Shown: piece by piece, positions 63,385 to 64,000 of the stretch
How the letters are laid out: each line of letters begins with the position of its first letter
How positions within the stretch are numbered: the stretch's first letter is position 1
Source of the DNA: Oopsacas minuta
Lineage: Eukaryota > Porifera > Hexactinellida > Lyssacinosida > Leucopsacidae
Length of the DNA: 64,000 bases
Assembly: GCA_024704765.1 (NCBI GenBank)
Contig: JAKMXF010000011.1
Location: forward strand, 913,557-977,556
Direction: 5' to 3'
Notes under the pieces: generated by a model
Seen by the model: the letters and a program-made list of their open reading frames with translations, nothing else
Told to the model about the DNA's origin: nothing
Database searches by the model: none
Program-made: the position numbers and the translations under genes

Positions 63385-64000
63385 TTCTCTTATTTGCAGT
63401 AATAGAGCCTGGTTGTGTGTACTTTGTATCTAAGTAGAATATTCTGTTTATTCTACACTCACTGGTATTTATATATACCATTCCACTAGCCATCAAATGC
63501 TGTACGTATATTATACGAGTGCGATAATATTTTATAGACTCTCCTGTCAAGTACAGCAAATTATATTTCAATTAAAACTGGCGGAGTTGAAGCCAATTAC
63601 TAATGAGTAGATTCCGTACATTAGTGATAAATTTGTGATTATAGCCAGGTGGTATTTGTCTTCTTTTGATGGCAGTAATATATGGAATTCTAATCTAAGT
63701 GACGATTGCTAAACGCTCGAATGTAACTGTCAACAAGAAATTTGCCCATTTTTGTCTGCTGTCTTGTTATCTACTTATTAACTAAGTTGATAGAAAGATT
63801 TTATCAGAATACTGGCGAATTCTTTGTAGAAAAATTGTAAAACTTCTGAATTAAGGATTATAATTATCATATCCCTACGCTAATATTTGTGTTTGTTTGA
63901 TCTCGATCGACAAATAATTGAGTTTAATTGCATATGTTTTTCCATATGTTTCTTATCTTTAAGAGGCTTACTTAAAGATATAATTAATATTCTATATAAT
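63385..64000. other. Window end, nothing recognised
   Basis: 616 bp upstream of the UBL gene; AT-rich. A short minus-strand ORF (63341-63571) overlaps the UBL start out of frame and is not called. Confidence 0.4.

Overview
The window reads as nuclear DNA of a simple animal with a very compact, AT-rich genome. The evidence is a tRNA-His gene with Pol III signals, short spliceosomal GT-AG introns (38 to about 140 nt, apart from a few that host other genes), and animal-type proteins: a Trio/Kalirin-like RhoGEF, a TRIM-NHL protein, a folliculin-interacting protein, a DED/death-domain adaptor, class C receptors and a Frizzled-type 7TM protein. A sponge is my best guess, from gene density, GABA-B-like receptor duplication and the divergent Frizzled-like protein. 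That is inference, not proof. I found no bacterial operon features.

Layout. 0-6 kb: the 3' part of a DM13/DOMON/cupredoxin (Skeletor-like) surface protein (+), a broken CCDC60-like gene (-), and an intronless UBE2D-type ubiquitin E2 (-). 6-13 kb: tRNA-His, a LAP1/LULL1-like torsin cofactor, WDR75 (two exons), an EF-hand protein (-) and a TRIM-NHL protein (two exons). 13.8-19.4 kb: a single-exon Sec14-spectrin-DH-PH-SH3 RhoGEF. 20-23.6 kb: on the minus strand, a large protein with three successive alpha-pore-forming-toxin-like (HBL/NHE/ClyA-type) units, preceded by a lysine-rich repeat ORF separated by a frameshift. 24.8-30.1 kb: two tandem GABA-B-like receptors with practically identical 7TM-coding DNA but diverged ectodomains. 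30-38.4 kb (+): FNIP, a DRC8-like EF-hand protein, an ankyrin protein, eIF2B-gamma and a small PH protein. 38.5-43.3 kb: a five-exon Frizzled-like 7TM gene (-) whose introns contain three plus-strand genes (a small ORF, an MFSD13A-like transporter and UBE2F). 43.6-58.4 kb (+): a membrane protein, a coiled-coil/beta-propeller protein, CSN5 (three exons), a SIRT7-like pseudo-sirtuin, an ING-like PHD protein, an Ig/Cys-rich/FN3 receptor, a C2H2 protein, a P5B ATPase, an MLH3 C-terminal fragment and a coiled-coil protein. 58.4-64 kb is gene-poor, with a DED/RHIM-like/death-domain adaptor (-) and a ubiquitin-like protein ending in a CaaX box (-).

Themes. Several ubiquitin/NEDD8 factors lie in the window (UBE2D, UBE2F, CSN5, a RING TRIM and a UBL). 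WDR75 and eIF2B-gamma serve ribosome biogenesis and translation initiation. The least conventional content is the three-unit pore-former-like protein, the DED-amyloid-motif-DD adaptor, the sirtuin lacking its catalytic His, the UBL-CaaX protein, and the nested-gene architecture. Coordinates given for spliced genes are spans, with exon limits in the evidence. Splice sites were assigned by eye from GT/AG, reading-frame phase and family similarity.
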